Positions 21,501-34,241 of a DNA stretch of 64,000 bases are shown here, in pieces. Both the position numbers and the translations under genes were made by a program. The stretch comes from Quillaja saponaria (lineage: Eukaryota > Streptophyta > Magnoliopsida > Fabales > Quillajaceae). Below the pieces are notes generated by a model. That model was not told the DNA's origin. It worked only from the letters and a program-made list of their open reading frames with translations, and did not search any database. The stretch spans positions 10,451,001-10,515,000 of the forward strand of contig CM055605.1 of the NCBI GenBank assembly GCA_029379385.1. Reading direction: 5' to 3'. Each line of letters begins with the position of its first letter. Positions within the stretch are counted from its first letter, which is position 1.

Positions 21501-23020
21501 ACCCCATATTAGCTATTAAAATAAAAAAATTACCATTTTGTATAAAAATCATAAGATTTGGACCCTTCTGTCCAAAAACCTTCCGAATTCTTGGCTCTCT
21601 TTTCTTGAACTCATTAATGGCATCTTCCAAACCTTCACCTTTGAAATTTTTTGCTGATATTTTTCTTCCAAGTGATTCCAAAAACTATTTGGATCCTAGC
21701 CTGTTCTTCATATAAATATTGTTCATGGCCTTCTTGACCCATACTTAAATTTTTCCCTTCTAATTGAGCATATGTTGATTTTTCATCCTTAATCTTGGGT
21801 CTAGTGTTCAAAACCTTTTCCAGTGGATGATTTTTCACCCCTTTAGTACTGGAGAAACTCTTCTTGTCCGAGAACAACCTAATTTCTCTTTCTTCTTATA
21901 CTCAAGACCCATCAGGACAACCAAACTTGGGAAGATCGTATACTTTCGGCACGAGACATGCTTCCATACGTAAATAAGTTCTACTCTCTTTTCAACCCAT
22001 GGAAGCCAATATTAAGCTTATTACAGCTATAACCTACTTTTAGTTCAGCATGAGCTATAATGTCTTTCATTCCCTTGTGGAATTATGACTTTGAACATTC
22101 CAAATATGACCGCAATTTTTGCTCCTTAGGAACCCTTAGACTTCAAAATCCTTAAGGAGAACAAATCTTATAGCAAATTCGTGACTTATCACCGACAAAC
22201 CATAAGTGAAATTATCTTATGAATAACTTACGACCTTCCCTTTGTTACTGGCTTTGCAAATACCTCTTTTGTGTCACAACTAACGGAATGGTGACCAGAT
22301 GTCTTACTAAGGTCACATCTATGCCTTGGCCCCTTTCATTATGTCCAAATTTCATAAAGCCTTAAATGATTTCTTCCAACTCAAGTCACTAAGAAAGAAC
22401 AATATCATGGTAAGAAACTCGTTTTAAGTGGTCTGATTTGGTTACTGCAATGTTGGCTGGTAGCTTAATTCTATTCCTCGAATTTGGCTATCATGCCATC
22501 TAACATGATACTGATGTTGACCTTAACTACTATGGCTAACATGTTCTCCAAACACAGATTTCACAATGCACCTCTTTAAAGTCTTCCATAGCTATGGTCC
22601 CATTATCTGCAATTTCATGCCATTCATTAATTATTCCTACAGTGACTCCATCTGGAAAGTCAAACCCATTGATGATATCCTTTCAATCCAAAAAGATCAG
22701 TAAAAGATCTATATTTCCTTAGTTCTGTTAAGTTTCCAATGCATAAATCTTCATTTTTGGTGTTACTGTAAGGGGGCATCATTAATGTAGGGTACAAATT
22801 TATGCTCCTCGCTATTATGCCCACCAATTCGATTTGACTCAATCAATTCATGTCTATGTTTTTCACACAGTCATACTCAAATTCATCAACAAAACACCCT
22901 TCAGTAAAGACATGGACATCACCGTCATAAACAAAATCAGTGTTCTCCTCATTTAGCCTAATTTTTGATACTTTCAAACCTTTTGTTGAGCTACCAAGCA
23001 AAACCCAACTATTCTCAGAT
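21500..23020 (-). other. Degenerate coding-like region, possibly retrotransposon-derived
   Basis: Several short - strand open stretches (21499-21681, 21635-21877, 22660-22842) and a further readable segment near 22,560-22,670 (FPDGVTVGIINEWHEIADNG) look protein-like but are broken by stops. The region is less AT-rich than its flanks. I could not match it to a domain. A decayed gypsy polyprotein segment is my best guess, at low confidence. Confidence 0.3.
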
Positions 23021-23830
23021 TGGTGGAAAAATTATATGGACACACTATTGATTTCATGATTAAGAATGTATGCTTATTTATTTATTTATTTTCTTAAGTT
23101 GATATAGATAGTATTTACATTTCGTAATTATGATTCACTAGAAGACTCCTAATGCAACCATAAACTAATTAAGTGGGAAAGAAAAATCATTTTCTCAAGC
23201 AAACAAATCAGTAAGAACAATGAAATGTCAATATTCAACTCTAATGTAATATCAATCTTGTACAAAATCGATACCAACTTTCAGTATTGTCGACTAATAT
23301 TATATATAATCTCTTAAATTTTTAGAATTAAAACTTAAATAAATATTTGCTCATAATTTAATATCATTTAAAAATTTTAAATTCATACTATTGAAGCCTT
23401 ATCCATAATCAACATAATTTTTTTATTCAAAAATTTAAAATTGAAAAAAATAAAGATAAAAGATAAAAGAAAATAAAAAAACAACCATCATAAAATTTTA
23501 ATTATAATTTTACTTTTAGTCCTAGTATTAAAATTTAAAGCAATAAATAAATTATAAAAAGTATTAGTTCTTTGCAGTAATCAAAACGGCATTGAACAAT
23601 TCTAAGATTTTCATGGAAAATGGAACAGAAGAAAAAGAAAATACTCAAATAGAAAGAAAGAAACATCTCCAACTTCCCATGACTCAGGCATAACTGCCGT
23701 CCTTGATTTGACTTTTCTTCTATGTGGCATTCTATGACAGGACCTTCAGGTGATTATCCTCACTGCAGTGGACGAGAGCGTATGACTAGAGTGTACTCTT
23801 CCGTTGGCGTTTGGTTTTCGAGAAAGTGAC
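23020..23830. promoter_or_regulatory. Intergenic DNA and presumed promoter of the SANT gene
   Basis: No ORF is supported. The part from about 23,600 to 23,830 shifts to higher G+C and leads into a leader-like sequence with AAACCCTAA. This is the expected place for the promoter of the downstream gene. No clear TATA box was identified. Confidence 0.35.
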
Positions 23831-23837
23831 GGTCGAG

Positions 23838-24018
23838 AAATTCTCCATTTTGTTTTTCTCGAGAAAAACCCTAACCTCCAATGGATAGTCGAAGATGTTC
23901 TCCTTCATTTTTCTTGATGCTGTCTTCTATTCGATAAGACGTAGTCAGGTACTGGATCTCACCGGCAAGACTAGTTGGCCATACTGAAGATCGATATCTC
24001 AGCTGCCCGTTCACACAG
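23838..24018 (+). other. Probable 5' UTR exon of the SANT gene
   Basis: The sequence carries plant 5' UTR features (AAACCCTAA, C/T-rich tracts) and ends at a good donor, ACACAG|GTATAG, after 24018. No ATG-initiated reading frame of useful length leads out of it. Joining to the acceptor TGTCTAG|GA before 28066 would give a leader intron of about 4.0 kb. The exact start and the existence of further leader exons cannot be decided here. Confidence 0.4.
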
Positions 24019-27000
24019 GTATAGCTCCCTCTCTCTCTTTGTTGTTTTAACATTTTCTGGATGAAGGATTATATATCAATCTAATGCTAACATTTGAGGC
24101 GGATTGTAGGAATTGTAATTTCTAGTTCTTTATCGTTCTTCTCAGTAGTGTATATGTAGTATTTGAACTATAATAATGTTTTGAAAATAACTTTTACTAT
24201 TCCTTTGTGAAGTAATTCCTATTCCTTCTGTTTTAAAAGGAAGGGTGTAGCTTATACAGTATAGTTTGATAGTTAAATCTGAAAATGCATCCCAATAAAT
24301 AGTGTTGATATCAAGCAGACATGGTAATAGAATCTGTAACCTTAAGGAATGGTCATGGACTAGAAGGGCTTATTCCGGGGTGTCAAGCCAAAGTTACCTT
24401 GAATTTCAACAATTAAATGTTGGTTGTGGTTTATTCCTGGTGGAAATTGGAAATAAAGAGAGGAAAAGGGGAAAAGAAAAGAGTTATAAGAGACTACTTG
24501 AGCAATTGTACAATCCTTAAAAGTGCCCCTGGATGTTTAGAAACTGTGAATATCACTATTGATTACAGAATAAAAGTTATATGTAATTACTTTCACATAT
24601 AGAAGCCATCAGGCTTTTGATTCTACTGGACCTAAGTTCTGAATTTGGTAATTCTATGAGTTGGAAGCTTAAACTAGTTAGTTTTCCTTTTGTCCCTAGG
24701 AACACCGGTAACAATGAGGATATTTTGATGGAAAAGAAAAACAAGATTTCCTAGTCGAAGAATCCACTAAAGTACATGATTCCATGTCATTTTGACGTCA
24801 GCTTGATGTGCTTTTTATGTTTTAACTATCTTAACTAAAAATTTGACTATAATAATTGTCTTTCAAAGTTCTCTCAAACTTAGCATTGACAAAAACTTTA
24901 AAAAAATGTAATAATGTTATTGAAGTGATGAGACTTCACTTTGGTAAATTGTATTTATGATAAGTATTTCATTTTTTAGCATGCACTGGATACTCTGAAC
25001 CAATTATGCTAGTAGTGGCTAGTATGTTATTTTTGTTCTCCAGATTGTACTAGTCTTTAATACAGTAAGATTTATACTAATCTCCTTGAGGTTATTAATC
25101 ATTAGTTGCTCTGCATATCCTCTCTATGATGACTCTTGCATGGATATCGATTGTTGTTATACAACACTAGTCAACATGGCAGAAAGGTTTGATCAGACTG
25201 CATATGAAGAAGGGGAAAAGGCCTGCACTTAACTAGCTAGAATCTAATCTATTTATTTTATGTTATACTTTTCAAAAGCAAAACAAACCAGTGAGTTGGA
25301 CTGTTTACTCTGGACCAAGTTTGAGTCAAGAGCTGCACTAAACATTGGTTATGGGCCGGGCAACTTATACTTCCACTATTTCAATTTGTTTGTCTATCTT
25401 CCCATTCTGTGTTGTCCGAACTCTGAGTATGTTATCCTTTTTGAACAATCCCAAGTGTAATAGTTTTAGAGTCTTCCTACTTTTCTCATAATAGTTAATA
25501 AAAAAATAAATTTTTTTTATTTGGTTTAATTTGAAGAGGTCAACAAATGGTACTTTTAGAAAATAGTAATGTGTTAGTTATGTTAAAACATGCTAAATGA
25601 GGTACCCTTAAAGTGTTGGAATTCCCAAAATGGACAAACAAATTCTGACGTAGGAGTATCTAAAAGGGGCTGCCTCAGTGAGCTAAAGTGGGAAAGTGGA
25701 GGCCAGTGCCTTACTAATGATAAGCCCTAATCTCTGTCTCATTCCAATATTAATATATGTATATGCAAAGAACTTTCAGTCCTCAACTCAATATAAAGTT
25801 GTTTTCAGGTGTTGCAAAATAGTCTTATGTTAGTCTTGGCTATAAATATGATATAACATCCCATGTTTTTCAGATGTTTACTTTGTTTGGATAAAACATA
25901 TTTGTGTAACATGGTCATGGCTCTTCTATTTGGAAAGTCTCATCCTGGTAGTCAAAATTAATTTGGGAATGGAATGGGTATGACTGAACAGCAGAACTTT
26001 TCTGACAGAATGAGGATAAGTGTCTGGTTGAAACAAGTCTCCTTCTTTCTTTCTTGCTTTCCCCTCCATTGACTAACTGAATTAACTTTACTTTTTTTAT
26101 CATTACAGACCAAAAGTTCTCATTTGTGGGAGGATTAAAAAGGTAGAGCTATCTCAATCTGACCTTTTTTAACAGTTGTTCAATACTAATTTCCTAGTGG
26201 GCTTTTTGAGGACTGGACAATGAGTTTCCAATCTGAGGCAATCTGGGTTTTATATCATCAGCCCACATGGCTCGATTGTTAATCACTGATATCATGTCCT
26301 CTACAGGCTGTGACTTGGCTATATAAGTTGATTACTATTACAAATTCCATTTTAGCTCCATTTGCTTAATTATAATGTTTATCACAGCATGGAAGTGCAT
26401 AGAACAAAATTTTATGTAACAGTCTTTTGGTTCTCTAGCTGATCTGTAACTGTTTGTTTGATCTATAAAGTACAACAAAAGATATCAGTGTCATCCCCTA
26501 GAAATGTAGTATAAGGGAGTTTGGGATCTTTAAGGGTCTATTTGACAGTTTGAATGGAAATGAGAGGAGATGATGAAGGGGGATTAGAGAAAAAATGACA
26601 CTTATCCTTTCTATCATTTGGGAGTTTAAAAAAATAAAACTTGGAGGAAAGGATAAGATACATTTCTTATTTGAGAGTTTAGGGGAAAGAAAAGTATATT
26701 TTATTTAGGTATTAGCTGGGACTTCCTGGAAAAAATCAGGGTATAGTTATAACAGCAGAAAAAAATTATATTGTACCTTATCTCGCCTTTCAAATCCTCC
26801 CAACTTTTTAGGAATTAAAAAAATAGGCGTTGTAGGGATGGACTCTAAGAGAGATGGCACTTATTTGTGCATTTGTATAACATGACTTGCAAAAAATTAT
26901 CCATAAAATGATTTTATCCCTTAGTCTCACTTTTTCTGTAAAATGGATGACAATGCTGAAATTGATATTTAATGTGAAATGCATTTTCTGTCAAGGATTT

Positions 27001-28065
27001 TAAGTGTACAGTCTTGATGCAACAGGTTTTCTTAATGTTTTTGTTATTCAGCCTGCTAATCCCCCTCCATTTGCCCTTTTTCTCTCACAATTTCTCTCCT
27101 GTGACTCTTGTCAAAATAAGTAGGAATATGCAGAAATGGGTTGCAGTATTTTTTCATATGAAATGATGTTGAACTAGCAACAGATAACTGCATAGCTTTC
27201 TGCAGATTTGACCAAATTTTGAACAAAAGAGTTGTTTAAGAGTCGAATTTTGATAAAAAAAGGACTTGATAGGGGATTATAGGTTAGTTGTAGCTGTATC
27301 TGCAGATAGCATGTCTTCAGAGACTTGACAACTTATGGTGTGGGATAACTGTTTTTGCAATTCTCCAGTCATCTGGTTGCTCAATGCATTACCAGTTAGT
27401 GTGCCTGTGAATTTTCTGTGGATGTTATATACAGTTACTTACTTTTTCCATATCTGTCCATTCTACAAAAATCTAAATATAAGATGACATACTGGTAAAT
27501 CTATTACCATTTTAAAACATATCGACCAAAATGATGAATGCATAAATAGTTTTAGAATCCAAATTCATTGGAGGGATTTAGGGTGGAAAAATTGATGATT
27601 TTCAGACTATGAATGAAGGAGTTGAATATGATCATGAGAACAAGCTTCAATCTTTTAGTTACTGATACTCATGATTGGTACTTTTGATGGACAGACAATG
27701 TCAAGCAGTTGAAGAATGAGTACTTTTCATTTTACCCTGTAGCACTCGGTCCTATATTCTGTAGTTGTGGCTTTCATAAATATCATCTTGTTGAATCGAT
27801 GACTAGTACTTCCCCATGTTGTTCAGTGATATTCCATTGTGTAATTCCTCACAATGGTCAAACAGTGTTTTATTTATTTAATTTTTTTGTGGGGGGGTGG
27901 GGAGCAGTGGGTGTGATTTTTTTGCTTAGAATTTCCCCTTTTTTGAATTTTTAATTGAGTGGTTTATGGAGCTAAGGTGTGACAAGGACAGCAATTTGTA
28001 AATTTATGATGCAGCAGAAATATTGAACAGTGTGTTGAATTACCTCCTCTTCTTTGCATGTCTAG
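24019..28065 (+). other. Presumed leader intron of the SANT gene
   Basis: About 4 kb between the inferred UTR exon and the first coding exon without supported coding sequence. Short ORFs (for example 27709-27954) lack domains. It includes a possible transposon-derived patch at 26,533-26,740, part of which resembles sequence at 52,385-52,440. It ends with a pyrimidine-rich stretch and TCTAG at 28061-28065. Confidence 0.4.
26533..26740. repeat. Possible MITE-like dispersed repeat
   Basis: It opens with GGGTCTATTTGACAG, similar to the GGGTCTGTTTGG type ends of hAT-like plant MITEs. The inner block TTATTTGAGAGTTTAGGGG at 26667 resembles TTATTTGAGAGATTAGTGG at 52393, followed in both by GAAAAG-type sequence. 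No clean matching terminal repeat or target duplication was found. Confidence 0.3.
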
Positions 28066-28067
28066 GA

Positions 28068-29077
28068 ATGGAGCACTATGATTTGCAAGGACAAAGGAGG
28101 GACATCAAACACAAAGGAAGAAATGTTGTCTGGTCAACTGCAATGGATAAGTGCCTAATTGAAGCCCTTGCAGTTCAGGCAAAAAAGGGAAACAAAATTG
28201 ACAAATGCTTCAATGAAAATGCATATACTGCTGCTTGTATTGCTGTGAATTCTCGTTTCAACCTGAATTTGAATAATCAAAAAGTCATTAACCGTCTCAA
28301 GACTATTAAGAAGAGGTATAAGGCAATGAAGGACATGTTAAGTCAGGATGGCTTCTGGTGGAACCCAAATACAAAGCTGATAGAGTGTGACAATGATGAT
28401 CTTTGGAAAAGATATGTAGCTGTAAGTCTGTTACATCTTTTATCCCCATGGATGTGTCATTAGTTTGTTTACATTAAGATATTCTGCTTATCTTCATTTC
28501 CATTGGATAGGCTCATCCTGATGCAAGAGGCTTCCGCGGAAAGCAGATAGAGATGTATGATGAACTTAAAATTGTTTGTGGAAATTATCAAGCTCCTAGC
28601 CGTTGGGCTAAGATGAAAGACGGAAACCATCTAATGGAGATGAAGAATGGTGAAGATGAATCAGCCTCCTTTTTTTCTCCTAGTTCAGAAGAGCTAAGCG
28701 AGACAGATGGGACTGAGTCATACACTGGACCACCCGAGTATGGCCAGATGCCAAATGGTAGTCAAGACCCTTCTCTGGTCAATCCTCTCCGACAACTTCC
28801 CAAACGGCCTCGTGGCTCAGAGGCTCTTCAGGATGCAATGATGGCAGTAGCATCTAGCATTCGGCGCTTGGCTGATGCAGTGGAGCGAAACAAATTCTCA
28901 ATTGATACAAGTGAGCTACTACAGGCTGTGATGGAGATTGATGGCTTGGAAGAGGCCAAACAGATGTATGCTTTTGAGTATTTAAATGCTGATCCTGTGA
29001 AAGCCAGAGCTTTCTTGACATATGATTCTCGGATGAGAAAGATATATTTGTTTCGACAATTCTGGTGGTGGAAGTGA
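28068..29077 (+). CDS. Myb/SANT-like DNA-binding domain protein
   Basis: Two coding exons, 28068-28421 and 28511-29077, join in phase 0 across a GT-AG intron (GCT|GTAAG ... GATAG|GCT) to give 306 residues. ATG 28068 lies three bases after an acceptor and is the first codon that fits. Residues about 15-135 form a plant Myb/SANT-like domain (PF12776 type). It shows VWSTAMDKCLIEAL, then KNRLK-like NRLKTIKKRYKAMKDM, then GFWWNPNTK, LWKRYVAAHPDARGFRG across the splice, and YDELKIVCG. An acidic Ser-rich linker follows. The C-terminal helical part includes LQDAMMAVASSIRRLADAVE and ends in RQFWWWK. Such proteins are probably nuclear DNA-binding factors related to the PIF/Harbinger Myb-like family; the target is unknown. 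The gene converges on the UBA gene. Nothing looks broken. Confidence 0.85.
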
Positions 29078-30163
29078 TATTGGATCATTGTCTGGCGTCT
29101 TTTTTTTTTGCGGTACATAGGGTGTTTGTGGGAATACTTTTTGCTAAATGTTTACATATTATTTGAGCCAATTTTGGTTAATGATTTGGAAGTCGAATTT
29201 ATAGATAGTAAACATTGATAAGAAATGGTCAAGTGGGGACTGTGTAGAAATCATCTGGCTTCTGGAATTGTAGTAACCATGAGAAGATTTCTTCCTTGCT
29301 GTCACCTTCTTCCTTAAGGATATTACCTAAGTATATACTTAGAAAAAAGAAATTTGTCACTTTCATATATACTTAGCTTCTGATTTTACCCACTAATTAC
29401 CTCTTCTGTTTCCTACAATATAGTTTTATATAAATCTCATACAGCTGTGTTTGGATTATCTTGAAACACCCATGAAGCTGAGATATTTGGATAGATTGAG
29501 TCTAGGAGTCACATTCAAGTCCCAAAAGCGATGAAACATTTTTCTTAATTTGAGATGCCCGCATCTTGTTTTCCATCAAAGATGATCTTCACAAAGCCTT
29601 TAAGTGTTGGGAGTTAGATGCATCTCCTCAAGTTAAAACGTACCCCTCAGTTTTCTTTCCCAACCAACGTTTTTGTTCTCTTTCTTTTTTCTCAACTAAC
29701 GTCTTTGTTCTGTTTTTTAATAGAAAAAGAAAAAAAAAGGTCTTTAGTTATTTATGCAAAAATACTTTGTGTGCAAGAATCATCAAAAACTAATAATCGT
29801 CCTCCTCTCCTTGGGTCACTTCCCCAATTCCCCTAATTTGGACAAGATTTAAACTTTAGGAAGGGCTAAAGCTAATGCATTAAGTACGTGGGAGAAAAAT
29901 GAACTCCAACCCAACACTAAAGCAGATGGGTTGACCCTCCTCCATCCCCAGGGAAAAAGGAAGAAAGAAAACCATTCAGGACGCAGAGAAACAGACGGGA
30001 CTGAGAGATGGGAAACAAACCAAATCATTAGCCACAAAACTAGATGCATTTCATTAAAAAACAAAAAGATCCATCAAGGGAGTCATTCAAAGAACAACTA
30101 AACCAGCCACAACCACCAGGTCACTCTTCCTCCAGTGTTCCAAAGTCCTATTGCCCTATGATT
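29078..30163. other. Intergenic region between convergent genes
   Basis: It holds the 3' UTRs and polyadenylation regions of the SANT gene (+) and the UBA gene (-). Short ORFs here (for example 29566-29836) have no domain or homology I recognise. Confidence 0.6.
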
Positions 30164-32065
30164 CTAGAGAGAAGGAGAGGTAACAAACTGCCTGGGCAAG
30201 CTGAAGATGTCCTTTCCTGCAAAAGGAGATGTCCACTCATGCAAACCAACTGCTGATGAGGTTTCTGAAGCCATACCACCATTTTGTAATCCTGACATGC
30301 GTGAGCCCTTAGCATTACCACCCATCCTCACCCCAGAACTGTTTCTCAACAATGAAGATATCCCTAGCCACAGTCCACTTGATTTGGAAGATGATTGATA
30401 ATCCAAAGTCCAATCTATACTGGTGTAGTCAAATTCTGGCAGAACAGCTCCTGTGTTCCAATCCACATGAACAGATGAGCCAAATGCTCCTGCTGAACCC
30501 CGACCAGAAAACAATCCTAGGGAGGGTGGAACTGTAAGGGAAGGGGAAGATACACTTGTTGTATTCCATGAGCCCTGATGCTCAGAAGGAACGATAAGTG
30601 AATGTGATGATGTACCTGTTGTATTCCAGAAACCAGCCCCAGCTGACGCAGAACCTGCTGGCCCATACATGAAAGGATATTCTTTAGAAGGAGTTTGATG
30701 GTAAGATTGCTCTAGACTCTGATTTGCAGTACCATTAAACCCTGTGCCCTGATTTCGTAGTAATTTCCCATTTGACCTAGTATTATCAACAGCTGGAACA
30801 CTATTTACATACCAACCAGCTGTTGCTGAAAGCAAGGCACTTACATTTGAGACAGGGCTTTGCTTGGAACTTGTGGATTGTGGCCGCTGCATCATGACTA
30901 CTGGCTCCTTTATTGCCCCTTGCTGGATTATTGTCGCTTCATTTCCAAGAGCACTAGGCCGTACTTCCACTTTCACAGATGAAGGCGACACTTGCATGGG
31001 TGGAGCCAGATTTAAAGAAGTAGAAGGGCTTGATCCTGCACTAGTTGCCCATCTTTTGTCTGACAGTGCCTTTAGATGATTTGCCTGTGAAGACTGCGGA
31101 TTCCTACTTCCAGGATCTGGAAACATTGATGCTGTAGTAGGTATCTTGGAATAGTTGAAGTCTCTTTCATTCCTTCTCTGCTGTATTGAAACGGAAGCTG
31201 CTGGTAATTCTTGTGATCTCATTATATTCTTAAGTTGAACAGAATCTTCCGGCATTTTTTGGGTCACAGGTGTTTCCTGCTTCAGTGATTTTAAGGTACT
31301 TTCTGCCCTTTCAAGATCACCTTCACAGGCAACAACAATTCTTTCAACCTCTTGCTTTGAACAATTGTACCTCACTCCCATAGCTGATATCCGAGCAAAC
31401 TCATCACTTATGTCAATCTTCAAATTACCCACTTTTCCAAGGCCAGGAGTGTCTTTTTTACGTGCTTCTTCTTCGCTTGCATCAAATAGCCAGGATACTG
31501 ATTTCTCTAGGTTACCGTCATTTAACATTAAAGCTAATGTTGCTTTCTCAGAAGAGAACCCCATTGCTACCAGTTGCTGAGAAAGTGCTTCCAGCTTCCT
31601 TGACATTAGATACCCACTGCAACGATCATGCAATTCTTGTGCTCTCCTTTCTCTCTGCCGCTGGTGCTTCCTCTCATTCTTCAGGCGAATCTTCTCCCTC
31701 CTATCATTTTCAGAACCAGGTATCATGTTCGGACGAGTAGAATTTACTATCTTCTCTTCAGACTCACCAGAGCAGCTGCCATTGTTGGAAACTGAGTCAT
31801 ACTCAGACACTGTTCCATGAGGACTAGAATGCTCATCTGTATCATCTATGTTTCCGTAACGGCCATTATCATGAAGTGGAGGAGAAGAATCCAAAGATGA
31901 TGTTTCTAGGGTATGAAATGTTCCCAAGATTGGATTGTACGCATTTGCAGGGCTGCTACTCCCAGTGTTAGTAGACCCCGGAGACTTCAGAGAAGCCTGT
32001 TGTCCCTTAGAAACCCTGGCAGAGGACTTGGCTTTGGATTTTGACTTCGATTTTGATGGAGACAT
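30164..32065 (-). CDS. UBA domain-containing protein
   Basis: A single coding exon encodes 633 residues from ATG 32065 to TAG at 30164-30166. The N-terminus is Lys/Ser-rich, followed by a Ser-rich acidic region. A strongly basic Arg/Lys/Glu helix lies at about residues 119-145. A UBA domain at about 155-197 has the MGF loop (LVAMGFSSEKATLAL, then GNLEKSVSWLF). A second UBA-like helical bundle lies at about 219-262 (ISAMGVRYNCSKQEVERIV, then GDLERAESTL). The remaining 370 residues are low-complexity Ser, Thr, Pro, Gly and Asn and probably disordered. UBA domains bind ubiquitin, so a role in ubiquitin-linked regulation is likely, but the client is unknown. Plant proteins of this build are annotated as ubiquitin-associated/EF1B-like. 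The leader is interrupted by a roughly 2.1-kb intron. Confidence 0.88.
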   Translation of the reverse strand: MSPSKSKSKSKAKSSARVSKGQQASLKSPGSTNTGSSSPANAYNPILGTFHTLETSSLDSSPPLHDNGRYGNIDDTDEHSSPHGTVSEYDSVSNNGSCSGESEEKIVNSTRPNMIPGSENDRREKIRLKNERKHQRQRERRAQELHDRCSGYLMSRKLEALSQQLVAMGFSSEKATLALMLNDGNLEKSVSWLFDASEEEARKKDTPGLGKVGNLKIDISDEFARISAMGVRYNCSKQEVERIVVACEGDLERAESTLKSLKQETPVTQKMPEDSVQLKNIMRSQELPAASVSIQQRRNERDFNYSKIPTTASMFPDPGSRNPQSSQANHLKALSDKRWATSAGSSPSTSLNLAPPMQVSPSSVKVEVRPSALGNEATIIQQGAIKEPVVMMQRPQSTSSKQSPVSNVSALLSATAGWYVNSVPAVDNTRSNGKLLRNQGTGFNGTANQSLEQSYHQTPSKEYPFMYGPAGSASAGAGFWNTTGTSSHSLIVPSEHQGSWNTTSVSSPSLTVPPSLGLFSGRGSAGAFGSSVHVDWNTGAVLPEFDYTSIDWTLDYQSSSKSSGLWLGISSLLRNSSGVRMGGNAKGSRMSGLQNGGMASETSSAVGLHEWTSPFAGKDIFSLPRQFVTSPSL

Positions 32066-32093
32066 CTTTTCAGTTTTTGATTACCTGATAATC

Positions 32094-34241
32094 CTGCAGC
32101 ACATGATAAATTTGTGCATATTTATAAAACTGAGCTTAAGTTTTGAAATACATATAACTTGTTCAATTACCAATCAGGTCAATAGGCTTATGCTGCAGGA
32201 AATGCACAACTGCAAATGTCAATCTTAACACACTAACACTCCCCTAATGTAAGCATGCACATGGACTAAAAAGCAGAACGGTAAACAGTACAAGTCAAAA
32301 AGAAAAGTATAGAGGAATAAGCATATAAAATGACTATACCACACAGGATTACCAACTGTGACAAAAGCTTAAGTGGATATGAAATCATTCAACTATTTGT
32401 ATTAAGCTCAAAACACAGATAAAACTCAAATAAGAACATACAATATGAAGAGAGTCAATGAGTTAACTACATAAAAGACTGATTACTGGCAATGAGGAAA
32501 AACAGGAACTGATTAGCTTAAATGACCTCAAAACAAATACCTAACCTTTCCAGAATAATCTCTTATACACAAGTATCAATTATCACCAAACAGATCTAAA
32601 GTGGGGTCACTAAATATAGCCATCGAAGATGCAAAGTAGTTTACTTACATTTCAGAAACTGAATTATTTAATTGCAATGCAGCAAATTTGGGATTTTCTG
32701 AGAGCAGGACCAGCTCACCACAACCAACTAGAGAAATCAGAAAAACGAGGATCATGGACAGATGCAAGCAGAGAGAGAGCAATAATGTGGAATTCCAGAT
32801 AGAAGGAAGAAAGGGAATAAGATGATATCCAAAGCAGAAACCGAAAGTAGTTGCAAAACTTCCTCAGTTTTGGTTAACTTGGGATTTTTCATTGTTTCCC
32901 TATTTTCTTTTTCTTTTTATGGGGTTGGGGGTTGTCTGGGAGGGGGGCATAAATATTAGGAACTAATTCTCTAAGGGGTTGCAAAAACTAATAACTGATA
33001 GAGAAACCCCAACACCGCCTTATTGTGGAAATGAAACTTAATCTTGAAGGAAAAGGGCAGTAATAACGACTAGATAAATGTCAAGAAAAGTGGCAATGGT
33101 GAAAGTACGAAGCTAAAAATGCTAATGGCTACAAAGCTAAAGCCATAAAATACCAGCACTTTAAGTTTAAATCCTCCATTCAAAATTAAATTACCAAAAG
33201 ATATATTACAATGTCATGTGCGTTAAGAACCCCTGAATGGGAAGAAAATGCAAATGTGAATGGCAACGATGAAGTTACTACATTGTCAAGAGTTTGAAGA
33301 GAAAAAGAAAAAGAAAATGGTTTTATCTAACAAGTTAAATTATATTGAATCAATGAAAGATTACTTTATATCTCACTAAGCATTAAAGAATCTCAAACTG
33401 TTTATTAAGATTTGCGGGACTACAATCTTAGTAGACAAAGCTACGTAAAAAGATTTCAACTACAGTAATTTCGGATAGAAAACAATGAACATTCTCAAAC
33501 CTAGCACATATTCCCCCAATCCTAAGAGGTTCCATAAAATGATTATAGGCCAATGGTTGAAATTTACTTCCCTTGTATAGTGCACATATCCTATTATAGT
33601 GAATAAATACAAACATTGATCATCTTAGACAATTAATTAAAATGAACAATTCTAAAAAGTGAACTTTTTAACAATTCAAGGTCAACATAGTTCATCCTTC
33701 AAGAACATCAAAGAGATCACAATCCAAGAGAGAAAGAAAGAGAGAAATTGAAGAAAAAGTCAAAACACAATCTAGAGAGATTAATAATGACAATGCCATA
33801 AGTATTTCCCAGCAATAGAAAAGAAATTGAAGCAATTTAACAGACTCAGAATTGAGATTGATGATCAGGGCAAAGCAACCAAGCTCCACATGAAACAATA
33901 AAACCAAGCACACCACCATCCTAAATCCACCAGAAATTACCCGCATTTACCCAGGATTCAAAAAACAAAAACTCCCATTTCCATTGATCCGTACTTGCAA
34001 CCCAATAATTATGCCATACTAATTTCACAATCAAAACCATAAAAACCCACAAAACCAACCATAAAAATTTAAACAAACACCAGCTCCCCTAAATCCAAAT
34101 GCAAGACTGGAATCATCGTCCAAAACGAAAACTTTAAAATAAAACAAAAATCAAAACCATCCACCTACAGATCTTTAAACATCCAAACAGAGATTCCAAA
34201 CCATCCACAGGAAAGAGAAAGAAAGGATCAGAGAAACTGAC
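32094..34241 (-). other. Leader intron of the UBA gene
   Basis: On the - strand the upstream UTR exon ends CATTCCAAG|GTCAG (donor at 34241) and a suitable acceptor TGCTGCAG lies at 32094-32095, 28 bases before the ATG. Another possible small exon boundary (CAG|GTAATC) lies just inside. The interval has no supported coding sequence. Long leader introns often carry expression enhancers in plants; that is inference here. Confidence 0.6.

Noticed and set aside
28023..28067. In-frame codons upstream of the SANT protein start as extra N-terminal residues
   Set aside because: They lie upstream of the splice acceptor TCTAG and would be removed with the intron.
30207..31740. Several + strand ORFs of 60-92 residues inside the UBA gene
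   Set aside because: All overlap the 633-residue coding frame on the other strand and show no domain.
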